Position numbers and translations under genes: made by a program. DNA of 6,862 nt from Actinomycetota bacterium (GTDB lineage Bacteria; Actinomycetota; Actinomycetes; Actinomycetales; Microbacteriaceae). Where the stretch lies: positions 1-6,862 of the forward strand of contig WLFS01000026.1 of the NCBI GenBank assembly GCA_009703635.1, written 5' to 3'. Positions 1 through 5,850 of this stretch are shown in pieces (the stretch's first letter is position 1; the number at the start of each line of letters is the position of its first letter). A model generated the notes under the pieces. That model was given only the letters and a program-made list of their open reading frames with translations. It made no database searches and was not told the DNA's origin.

Positions 1-20
1 AGGGGATACAGGAAAGACCC

Positions 21-830
21 TTAGCCGAGCAAATCCTTCATGTTGTTATATATGAGATTGGCAGCTCGCTCTGGCATCAGGCGAGATAGGAAGTAGATGG
101 TCTTGGCGTCCTGGCCGATCAATACGTGAAACTTCTTGTTTTCTATGCCATCAATGATGGCTTTACCTGCAACCTCCACGGAGGTGGTCTTTCTGGCAGG
201 ACCAGAATTAGCTGCCATTTGTTTCATCTGTTCTTCGGTCATAATTCCCGAATTCAATGCAATGTTGGTTCCGATTGCGCCTGGGAAAATGGTAGTCACG
301 CTAACACCGGTTCCTTTGAGCTCGGAGTACAAACCTTCGGTAAGAAGCTTCACGGCAGCCTTTGATGCGCCATAGATGGTTTGGCCAGGGATTGCAACGA
401 ATCCACCCATAGAAGACACGTTGGCTAGGGCAGCTTCGGGCCTAGAGATCAGTTCCGGCAGATAGGTTTTGGTCACGTTTAATAGACCGTAGAAGTTCAC
501 ATCCATGACCTTCTTGATCTGCTCAAAGTTGAGTTCATTTACTCGAACAAACGGCTGGATTATTCCGGCAACGTTGATTACTCCATCGACTGGTCCGTGG
601 GAGGCATTGACTGCAACCTTGGATGAGGTGACTTGTGCCAAATCAGCGATGTTTACCCGATGAGTAGATAGCTTGTCCGATTTAGCTAGATCGGCAGTCT
701 CATTTAGACCTTCTTGAGACAGATCGATGGCGGCCACTCTGGCTCCACCAGCTAGAAGCTGAAGTGATACTTCGCGACCAATTCCATTACCGCCGCCTGT
801 GACAACAAATGTTTTGTCTTGGATTTTCAT
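21..830 (-). CDS. Classical short-chain dehydrogenase/reductase (SDR), substrate unknown
   Basis: This is a cytosolic NAD(P)-dependent oxidoreductase of the classical SDR family, 269 residues, a normal full length. The Rossmann cofactor motif TGGGNGIG is at residues 11-18. An acidic residue after the second strand (Asp36, in AAIDLS) is usually read as NAD preference. NVAG (86-89) stands for the family NNAG motif, and Asn112 is in DVNFYG. The catalytic set is Ser140, Tyr153 and Lys157 (YGASK), followed by a PGAIGT segment (183-188). No signal peptide or membrane helix is evident. The ATG at 828-830 is preceded by a modest GGGG ribosome binding site (839-842, 8-nt spacer) and puts the Rossmann strand at the very N-terminus. 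It lies 70 nt after the agmatine deiminase gene, so it may be a read-through member of the operon or separate. A role in polyamine metabolism cannot be claimed from the sequence; the substrate is unknown. Confidence 0.93.
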   Translation of the reverse strand: MKIQDKTFVVTGGGNGIGREVSLQLLAGGARVAAIDLSQEGLNETADLAKSDKLSTHRVNIADLAQVTSSKVAVNASHGPVDGVINVAGIIQPFVRVNELNFEQIKKVMDVNFYGLLNVTKTYLPELISRPEAALANVSSMGGFVAIPGQTIYGASKAAVKLLTEGLYSELKGTGVSVTTIFPGAIGTNIALNSGIMTEEQMKQMAANSGPARKTTSVEVAGKAIIDGIENKKFHVLIGQDAKTIYFLSRLMPERAANLIYNNMKDLLG

Positions 831-875
831 TAGCTGATCCCCGTTCGTAGTTGATACCCCGATAGAGTCAGACTA

Positions 876-890
876 CTCCGCTAATCGGAG
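876..890 (-). other. Short hairpin between the agmatine deiminase and SDR genes
   Basis: CTCCG and CGGAG form a perfect 5-bp stem around a 5-nt loop (881-885), about 10 nt past the deiminase stop codon. The stem is GC-rich but no T-tract follows on the minus strand, so it does not meet the usual definition of a rho-independent terminator. It could be a weak attenuator or mRNA 3'-end stabiliser, or chance. The rest of the 70-nt spacer (831-900) shows no convincing -35/-10 pair. Confidence 0.3.
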
Positions 891-900
891 ACTAAATTAC

Positions 901-1902
901 CTATGCAGGTTGCTGCTGGGTAATGCAGTGAATACCGCCACCACGGGCAAATATCTGCGTTGCATCAACAAGAACAATTACTCGACCGGGGTAAACCTTT
1001 TCGAGTATTGCTTTGGCAACTTTGTCGTTTGGATCGTTGAATGAGCACAAAATCACGGCACCGTTCACGATGTAGTGATTGATGTAGCTGTAGTCGACGA
1101 AATCCTCTTCATCTCTCAAAATGGTTGGAGCTGGAATGCCAATGATCTCAAAATCTCCAGCTGCTTCAAGGGTTGCCTTGACTTCCCTAGAGACTTCAAA
1201 GTCGGGGTGTGAGGGGTCTTGCTGGTCGTGATACAAGATCACGTTTTCGCTTGCAAAGCAAGCAACTATGTCAATGTGACCACGTGTTCCGTAGCCGTCG
1301 TAGTCACGAGTGAGTCCTCGCTTGATCCATATAGCCTGATCGGTGCCAAGCTTCTCGTGGATTTCAGCTTCTACTTCTTGTTTGGTCCAAGAGGAGTTTC
1401 GACCCTCACCCAGCTGCACGGTTTCGGTCAGTAGCACTACACCTGCACCGTTCACGTGAATGCCGCCACCTTCATTGATCAGCGGTGAGTCAACAACAGC
1501 TTTTCCGGCAAGCTTCCCAATAAATCCTGCAACCAGTTTGTCTTTATCCCAGCTGGCCCAGCTTTGCGCTCCCCAGCCGTTGAATATCCAATTCACGCCC
1601 ATCAGATTCCCAGATTCGTCTTTCACGAAAGTAGGGCCTATGTCTCTCATCCAAGCATCATCAAGCTCGGCTTCAATCAATTCAATGCTTGGGTGCAAAT
1701 ACGCCCTAGCTATTTCCAACTGATCGCTAGGAGCAAGTACGGATACTGGTTCGAAGCGCACGATGGCATTGGCAACACTGGCCCAGGAACTTCTCGCAGC
1801 TTCAGCTTCCGCATCGCTTTGTCCAAGCAGGTAGTTCGCCGGTGGCCACGCCATCCAGGTTCGCTCGTGAGTATCCCACTCGGCGGGCATGGTTAGTTTC
1901 AT
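901..1902 (-). CDS. aguA: Agmatine deiminase (agmatine iminohydrolase)
   Basis: The enzyme hydrolyses agmatine to N-carbamoylputrescine and ammonia in the cytosol. It belongs to the peptidylarginine-deiminase-like guanidine-modifying superfamily, whose catalytic Cys forms a thiouronium intermediate. The protein has 333 residues, slightly shorter than the roughly 350-370 usual for the family. Visible landmarks are MPAEWDTHERTWMAWP (5-20), the typical start of the family; DDAWMRDIGP (81-90) with Asp87; NEGGGIHVNGAG (143-154); GHIDIVACF (208-216) with catalytic His209 and Asp211; and the C-terminal GGGIHCITQQQP (321-332) with nucleophile Cys326. The ATG (1900-1902) overlaps the TGA of the upstream amidase gene by 4 nt (ATGA), with GGAG at 1913-1916 as ribosome binding site, so translational coupling is likely. 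Sitting directly behind the N-carbamoylputrescine amidase-like gene strongly supports agmatine as substrate over protein or free arginine. Confidence 0.95.
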   Translation of the reverse strand: MKLTMPAEWDTHERTWMAWPPANYLLGQSDAEAEAARSSWASVANAIVRFEPVSVLAPSDQLEIARAYLHPSIELIEAELDDAWMRDIGPTFVKDESGNLMGVNWIFNGWGAQSWASWDKDKLVAGFIGKLAGKAVVDSPLINEGGGIHVNGAGVVLLTETVQLGEGRNSSWTKQEVEAEIHEKLGTDQAIWIKRGLTRDYDGYGTRGHIDIVACFASENVILYHDQQDPSHPDFEVSREVKATLEAAGDFEIIGIPAPTILRDEEDFVDYSYINHYIVNGAVILCSFNDPNDKVAKAILEKVYPGRVIVLVDATQIFARGGGIHCITQQQPA

Positions 1903-2900
1903 TTCTGGCTCACTCCAGCAATTCCGCCTTGTTCGCTCTGTCCTGAGTCAAGACGTTTATTTTGAACAGGGGCGGTTAGTTTGTCGTAGGTGTCAGGTCT
2001 GCGCGTAGCAAGAAATGGAAACAGATCCAACCAGTCGCGTCTTTGGTCAAGATCTAGATCCGCGACCAAAACCTCATCGGTGTCTCTTCCGGCACGGACT
2101 AAGACTCTGCCAAACGGATCGCTAATGAAACTGCTTCCATAAAAGTTCAGCGATCCTTCGTTACCGTAACGGTTTGGAACAACCATGAACGTGCCATTAG
2201 CAATTCCGTGACCGACAATGACCTGGCGCCAAAGCGGCTCAGTGTCAAAATCTGGGTGATCTGGCTCAGAACCAATTGCAGTTGGGTAAGCGAGGATTTC
2301 AGCGCCGCGTATCGAGTAGTTTCTGGCTACCTCTGGAAACCATTCATCCCAACAAGTTGGAAGACCAAAGCTGGCAGAAACCCCACCAAGCTCAAGAGTG
2401 TAAACCGGATATGGGTCTTTTTCGGCAGGCCCTGGCTGGAAGTACTTGTCCTCGTAGTACCCGGCGGTGACAGGAATATGAAGCTTGGGAGTGCGAGCGA
2501 TGATCTCACCTTCGGTGTTTACCAAAATGGCGGTGTTTAGTCCTCGTCCATCTGGAAGATCAGCCTTTTCGTATAAAGAGGCGTGGATAACCACGCCATA
2601 TTCTTTTGCAGCTTTGGCTGCAAACAAATGGGTCTTGCCGCCTTGTAACTGCTCAGCAATCTTTGAAGGGACACCTTCGGGCTTTGCATCGGCCGGGTAC
2701 CTCGAAAGAGTTAACTCCTGCAAGAACACGATCTTGGCTCCGGCTGTTGCGGCCTTAGAAATTCCGTCCAGTAGAACTCCTTCGTGCTCGGCTGCATCCT
2801 GGTGCCACTTGGTTTGTACTAGAGCAACTCGTAAAGCAGGTCTTGTCGACTCTTTGACTCGAGATAAAGATGCTGGAGCCTCGGCAATGGTTAGTTTCAT
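1899..2900 (-). CDS. aguB: Nitrilase-family N-carbamoylputrescine amidase
   Basis: This carbon-nitrogen hydrolase is predicted to convert N-carbamoylputrescine to putrescine, CO2 and ammonia. It has 333 residues, longer than the roughly 290-300 typical of the family. The nitrilase Glu-Lys-Cys triad is visible: Glu62 in LQELTLSRYP, Lys139 in RTPKLHIP, and Cys183 in PTCWDEWFPEVAR. The CWD-WFPE signature and the FYGSSFISDPFG segment (253-264) are typical of AguB-type members. The core fold begins only at RVALVQTKWHQD (24-35). Residues 1-23 are an extra leader, and a further tail of about 20 residues follows the core. There is no ATG, GTG or TTG codon in frame between the ATG and the core, and AAGGAG sits 7 nt upstream, so the leader is real. 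It follows the decarboxylase gene by 11 nt and overlaps the deiminase gene by 4 nt. The specific substrate is inferred from residues plus context. Confidence 0.92.
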   Translation of the reverse strand: MKLTIAEAPASLSRVKESTRPALRVALVQTKWHQDAAEHEGVLLDGISKAATAGAKIVFLQELTLSRYPADAKPEGVPSKIAEQLQGGKTHLFAAKAAKEYGVVIHASLYEKADLPDGRGLNTAILVNTEGEIIARTPKLHIPVTAGYYEDKYFQPGPAEKDPYPVYTLELGGVSASFGLPTCWDEWFPEVARNYSIRGAEILAYPTAIGSEPDHPDFDTEPLWRQVIVGHGIANGTFMVVPNRYGNEGSLNFYGSSFISDPFGRVLVRAGRDTDEVLVADLDLDQRRDWLDLFPFLATRRPDTYDKLTAPVQNKRLDSGQSEQGGIAGVSQK

Positions 2901-2907
2901 CTGGATG

Positions 2908-2913
2908 CTCCTT
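2908..2913 (-). promoter_or_regulatory. Strong ribosome binding site of the amidase gene
   Basis: AAGGAG lies 7 nt before the ATG at 2898-2900 and overlaps the TAA stop codon of the decarboxylase gene (TAAGGAG). A ribosome terminating on the decarboxylase stands on this site, which favours coupled translation. It also fixes the unusual long N-terminus of the amidase. Confidence 0.8.
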
Positions 2914-4273
2914 ACTTCATGCTCTCAAGGATCTGGGTTAGTAGCTTCACACTGGTTAGGGGATTGACAATAGCAAAGCGGGTGTTGGGCTTGCCTTTGT
3001 GGCTTGAGGGGACCACAAACCCTATTTCATCTTTCAACAACTTGTCAGACCACGCGTTGTACTGCTCAAGGTCCCAACCCTTGCGCTCAAACACCACAAC
3101 CGACAACTCCGGATCCCGAACTAGCTCGACGTGGTCCATGGACCTTATGACTTCTGCAATCTCGTGGGCAACATCGATGTTGTATTCAATAGCCTCGCGA
3201 TACTTTGCCACTCCGTGAGTTGCAAGTGAGAACCACAGCGGTAGTCCTCTAGTTCGTCTGGTTAGGCCAAATGAATAATCAGATGGGTTCCAAAGTCCAG
3301 ACTCGGTTAGGGTTTCTAGATACTCACCGTGCTGAGTGTGAGTAGCTCGTGCGATTTCTGGATTGCGATAAACCAAGGCACAAGCATCAAATGGGGCAAA
3401 TAGCCACTTGTGTGGGTCAACAATAAATGAATCTGCAAGCTCCGAACCATCAAACAGGTGTCGGTATTTGGGGCTCAGGATTCCAGCCAAACCATAAGCG
3501 CCATCGACGTGGAACCAGATGCCATTCTTGTTAGCAACCTCACCAATTCCACGCAGGTCATCAACAATTCCAAAGTTTGTTGTACCGCCGGTTGCAACTA
3601 TTGCGAAAACCGAATTTACAGTCTGACCTGCCAATGCGTCGGTAACGGCTTTTGCACTCAGGCGACCATCAGCTGAAGGTTCTGCCAGGACAATCTCGAC
3701 ATCCATCACTTTGGCGGCAGCCTTCAAGGAGGAGTGGGCCTCTTTGGAGGCGACAAAAGACTGTTTGCTTGGGATTTGAACGCCAGCTGCTTTGAGTTTT
3801 TCTTGGTGTGACTGCCTGGCGGCTACCAGGGCAGAAAGGTTACCTATTGTTCCTCCTTGAACGAAAACCCCACCTGAACCTTTTGGTAATCCCACTTCGG
3901 AGGCGAACCAGGTTAGTACTTGGTTTTCAGCAAATACTGCGCCGGCTCCTTCCATCCAAGAACCGCCGTAAATGGAACTGGCCGAAACAACCAGGTCGAA
4001 CAAGCTGGCAGCCTCGGTTGCGGCATTTGGAATAAAGGACACAAATCCCGGGTGGTCGGTGGAGATGGTTGCCGGAGCAAGCACTTCCTCAAATAGCTTC
4101 AGAGCCTGGTTTCCACCTAGACCTTGTTCGGTGAGAGTAAACCCAGCCTCGTCGAAGAGTTCTTGTTCTGTCTTTGGGTGGTCCAGCGGGATTGGGTCGT
4201 AGTCCATTCGAGTGCGAACATACTCAAAGATTTTTTCCCGAAGGGCTCTTGTTTCACCACTATTTTGATGCAT
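2912..4273 (-). CDS. PLP-dependent group II amino acid decarboxylase; candidate arginine decarboxylase
   Basis: A fold-type I, group II decarboxylase of 453 residues (the aromatic amino acid / glutamate / 2,4-diaminobutyrate family), cytosolic and probably dimeric. Visible features: HPGFVSF (74-80), a substrate-side segment; QGGTIGNLSAL (139-149) for phosphate binding; His180 in KEAHSS, the ring-stacking residue; Asp257 in HVDGAYG; PLP lysine Lys289 in DPHKW; and Tyr333 in a loop before LTRRTRGLPLWF, a plausible equivalent of the catalytic-loop tyrosine. Start choice: the ATG at 4271-4273 has AGAGG 8 nt upstream and gives a normal N-terminus. The longer frame back to 4378 only overlaps the preceding gene and adds unconserved-looking sequence. 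It starts 2 nt after the small membrane protein gene and is followed by the AguB- and AguA-type genes. Context suggests arginine as substrate, but the family alone would equally allow aromatic, diaminobutyrate or acidic amino acids. Confidence 0.9.
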   Translation of the reverse strand: MHQNSGETRALREKIFEYVRTRMDYDPIPLDHPKTEQELFDEAGFTLTEQGLGGNQALKLFEEVLAPATISTDHPGFVSFIPNAATEAASLFDLVVSASSIYGGSWMEGAGAVFAENQVLTWFASEVGLPKGSGGVFVQGGTIGNLSALVAARQSHQEKLKAAGVQIPSKQSFVASKEAHSSLKAAAKVMDVEIVLAEPSADGRLSAKAVTDALAGQTVNSVFAIVATGGTTNFGIVDDLRGIGEVANKNGIWFHVDGAYGLAGILSPKYRHLFDGSELADSFIVDPHKWLFAPFDACALVYRNPEIARATHTQHGEYLETLTESGLWNPSDYSFGLTRRTRGLPLWFSLATHGVAKYREAIEYNIDVAHEIAEVIRSMDHVELVRDPELSVVVFERKGWDLEQYNAWSDKLLKDEIGFVVPSSHKGKPNTRFAIVNPLTSVKLLTQILESMK

Positions 4274-4275
4274 GG

Positions 4276-4497
4276 CTAGCGCCTCTTTTTGCGGGTGATA
4301 GAAACCAATAGACCGCCAACAAAAATGGCTCCGAGAATCCAAGCCGCCCAGATTCGCTGATCGGCAATTTCTTTGCAAGAAATAAAGTTATCGGCGTCTG
4401 GTACCACGCAAGTTCCGGTATCAAAAAAACTCAGCAACAAAGCCCCTAATCCTGCAAGGGCAACGGTTGCGAGCATAGCCGCTGAGTTGTTTTTCAA
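4276..4497 (-). CDS. Small two-helix membrane protein with a cysteine pair in the loop
   Basis: A 73-residue protein that I do not recognise. Two hydrophobic segments, about residues 7-25 and 49-67, flank a polar loop containing Cys30 and Cys41. The C-terminus RKKRR is strongly basic, so by the positive-inside rule both ends are cytosolic and the cysteine loop faces outside. The start is TTG (4495-4497), supported by GAAGG 6 nt upstream. The ATG at residue 8 has no ribosome binding site and would cut into the first helix. The gene follows thioredoxin by 36 nt and ends 2 nt before the decarboxylase ATG. That tight fit, plus membrane-protein composition, argues for a real gene rather than an N-terminal part of the decarboxylase, which is read in another frame. 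Possible roles include a membrane anchor or a redox-sensitive subunit; none is established. Confidence 0.7.
   Translation of the reverse strand: MKNNSAAMLATVALAGLGALLLSFFDTGTCVVPDADNFISCKEIADQRIWAAWILGAIFVGGLLVSITRKKRR
4282..4286 (-). promoter_or_regulatory. Ribosome binding site deciding the decarboxylase start
   Basis: AGAGG lies 8 nt upstream of the ATG at 4271-4273, inside the last codons of the small membrane protein gene. It supports the 453-residue decarboxylase start over the longer frame that runs back to 4378. Confidence 0.65.
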
Positions 4498-4513
4498 TTT
4501 TCGCCTTCGAAAA
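4498..4513 (-). promoter_or_regulatory. Hairpin with the ribosome binding site in its loop, at the TTG start
   Basis: On the minus strand TTTTCG, AAGG and CGAAAA form a perfect 6-bp stem closed by a 4-nt loop. The loop AAGG is the core of the GAAGG ribosome binding site for the TTG start at 4497. The stem ends directly against the start codon. It is AU-rich apart from the two pairs next to the loop, and no T-run follows, so it is unlikely to be a terminator. It could tune initiation of the small membrane protein, or be incidental. Confidence 0.4.
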
Positions 4514-4533
4514 GTTGGTTGCTACTGACTGGT

Positions 4534-4908
4534 TTACTGCTTTGCTTGTTGATTTTGTTTGTCAACTTCTTTGCGAACATCATCCATGTTTAGAGCCGAA
4601 ACTGCGGTGATTATTTCATCGAGGGCCTCGGCCGGTAATGCGCCAGGGTTGTTGTATAGAAGTATGCCGTCGCGAAAGACCATCAGAGTTGGAATCGAGC
4701 TGATGCCAGCCTCGTTAGCTAGTAGCTGCTGCGCTTCGGTATCTACCTTCCCGAAGGTGATTTCTGGATACTTTTCACTGGCAGCTTCGAATATGGGCCC
4801 GAACATGCGGCAAGGTCCGCACCACTCAGCCCAGAAATCAACCAGAGTAATACCCGCTTTTTCAATCTGAGTGCCAAAGCTTGAGTGCGTAAGTTCAACG
4901 CTAGCCAT
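4534..4908 (-). CDS. Thioredoxin
   Basis: A cytosolic thiol-disulfide oxidoreductase of 124 residues. It has the canonical active site WCGPC with Cys30 and Cys33, the buried-acid strand VDFWAEW (23-29), and the cis-proline Pro73 in SIPT before the strand LMVF. The helix EALDEIITAVSAL (94-106) closes the fold. The last 15-18 residues are a polar, Lys/Gln-rich tail beyond the usual thioredoxin length of about 105-110. There is no signal peptide or lipobox, so it should act in the cytosol, normally fed by thioredoxin reductase, which is not in this window. The ATG (4906-4908) overlaps the end of the transporter gene by 8 nt and has AAGGAA 7 nt upstream (4916-4921), suggesting coupled translation. 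It lies directly upstream of the small cysteine-containing membrane protein gene. The family call is certain, but which thioredoxin paralogue it is cannot be told here. Confidence 0.97.
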   Translation of the reverse strand: MASVELTHSSFGTQIEKAGITLVDFWAEWCGPCRMFGPIFEAASEKYPEITFGKVDTEAQQLLANEAGISSIPTLMVFRDGILLYNNPGALPAEALDEIITAVSALNMDDVRKEVDKQNQQAKQ

Positions 4909-5845
4909 TTCCCGGTTCCTTATCTTTTTGCTTCACTCTCGAAGTTTGTGCCAGCACAATCCCCGCAATTACTAGCACTCCCCCCAGTGCCTGTATGCCA
5001 TCAATCATCTCATTGAGCCAAGCCCAAGCAAAAAAGAAGGCCATTACTGTTTCCCCAGTGGAGATTACCCCAACCGAGGTAGCGCTCAGGTGAGCTAACG
5101 CGAGGAAGGAAAACAGCATCGGAAGGAACGAGCCGAACAACCCGATCCAGGCAAGTGTTGCCCAAAGCGGCACCTGAACTTGCTCCAGGTTACCTGTTAG
5201 CGATATTTGCTCAACCAGAATTGATGGCTGAAAGCTCCACCAGGGAGTGGCAATTAGCCAAAAGACGCCAGAGATAGTCATCGCGTAAAACAGGGTAGAT
5301 AGGGTGTCGCGCTTTTTGAGCAAATGCTCACCCATAAGAAAGTAGAAGCTCAAAAAGAGGGATGCCATAACCGCGAACATCACACCAACTGGGTTTAGTC
5401 CGCCATCCCATATCCTTGAGACCACAACTAGCCCTCCGAGCACCATGACAATTGCCAACCAAAGTCTTGGAAGAACCTTGGCCTTGAATAGCCATAGCGA
5501 AACCAGCGGGACAATCACGATAGCGGTGTACTCAATCAATAGAGCGATGCCGATAGGTAGGTTCTTAACCGCGCTCGAGTAAGCCCACTGCATAAGAGCT
5601 ACTCCGAAGATGCCAAAAACTATCAAGTTCCGCCACTCGTGTTTCTGAACTCTAAAGGCCTGGCGGTTGGTAAATGCCAGCGCGATTCCCGCACCCAAGG
5701 CGGTGGCAAAAGAGCGGAAGATAACGATCTGCTCAGGACTAATTCCGGCGGCCATCACAACTTTTGATGTTGATGCGTTTAGTCCAAACAGCACAATACT
5801 CAAAAGGGCAAAGATAACTCCAAGAAAAGGTTTTCTAGTTCGCAA
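4901..5845 (-). CDS. EamA/DMT-family membrane transporter
   Basis: A 314-residue inner-membrane protein with about ten predicted helices arranged as two EamA repeats. Approximate helices are 8-24, 36-57, 72-90, 96-120, 128-145, 152-172, 185-203, 226-248, 253-277 and 284-300. Typical family features are NASTSKVVMAAG after helix 1, the AYSSAVKNLPIGIALLIEYTA segment in the first repeat, and WLNEMIDGIQALGGVLVIAGI in the second repeat. DMT members export or import amino acids, metabolites or nucleotide sugars, and the substrate cannot be read from the sequence. The start is TTG at 5843-5845, 5 nt after the aldo/keto reductase stop. It gives a basic MRTRK head before helix 1, which suits topology, but no clear ribosome binding site is visible. 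Later starts would cut into helix 1. The 3' end overlaps the thioredoxin gene by 8 nt. Co-transcription with polyamine genes makes polyamine or amino acid transport a possibility only. Confidence 0.93.
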   Translation of the reverse strand: MRTRKPFLGVIFALLSIVLFGLNASTSKVVMAAGISPEQIVIFRSFATALGAGIALAFTNRQAFRVQKHEWRNLIVFGIFGVALMQWAYSSAVKNLPIGIALLIEYTAIVIVPLVSLWLFKAKVLPRLWLAIVMVLGGLVVVSRIWDGGLNPVGVMFAVMASLFLSFYFLMGEHLLKKRDTLSTLFYAMTISGVFWLIATPWWSFQPSILVEQISLTGNLEQVQVPLWATLAWIGLFGSFLPMLFSFLALAHLSATSVGVISTGETVMAFFFAWAWLNEMIDGIQALGGVLVIAGIVLAQTSRVKQKDKEPGNG

Positions 5846-5850
5846 TCGAG

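Noticed and set aside
876..890. Rho-independent terminator after the agmatine deiminase gene
   Set aside because: The stem is only 5 bp and no T-tract follows on the minus strand, so it is recorded as a hairpin only.
831..900. A dedicated promoter for the SDR gene
   Set aside because: No -35/-10 pair with reasonable spacing could be supported by eye. Transcript start mapping would be needed.
1219..1896. Plus-strand open frames opposite the agmatine deiminase gene
   Set aside because: All are antisense to a gene with an intact active site, are mutually overlapping and lack recognisable motifs.
901..1902. Peptidylarginine deiminase or arginine deiminase function for the deiminase gene
   Set aside because: The length, MPAEW start, GGGIHCITQQQP end and the adjacent AguB-type amidase all point to agmatine deiminase.
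2485..2967. 160-codon open frame on the plus strand
   Set aside because: It lies opposite the amidase gene, spans its start region and the junction with the decarboxylase, and has no recognisable domain. It is a shadow of the minus-strand codons.
4274..4378. Longer N-terminus for the decarboxylase, starting at 4378 (35 extra residues)
   Set aside because: It overlaps the small membrane protein gene in another frame and adds atypical Cys/Arg/Trp-rich sequence. The ATG at 4271-4273 has its own AGAGG site and gives a normal family length.
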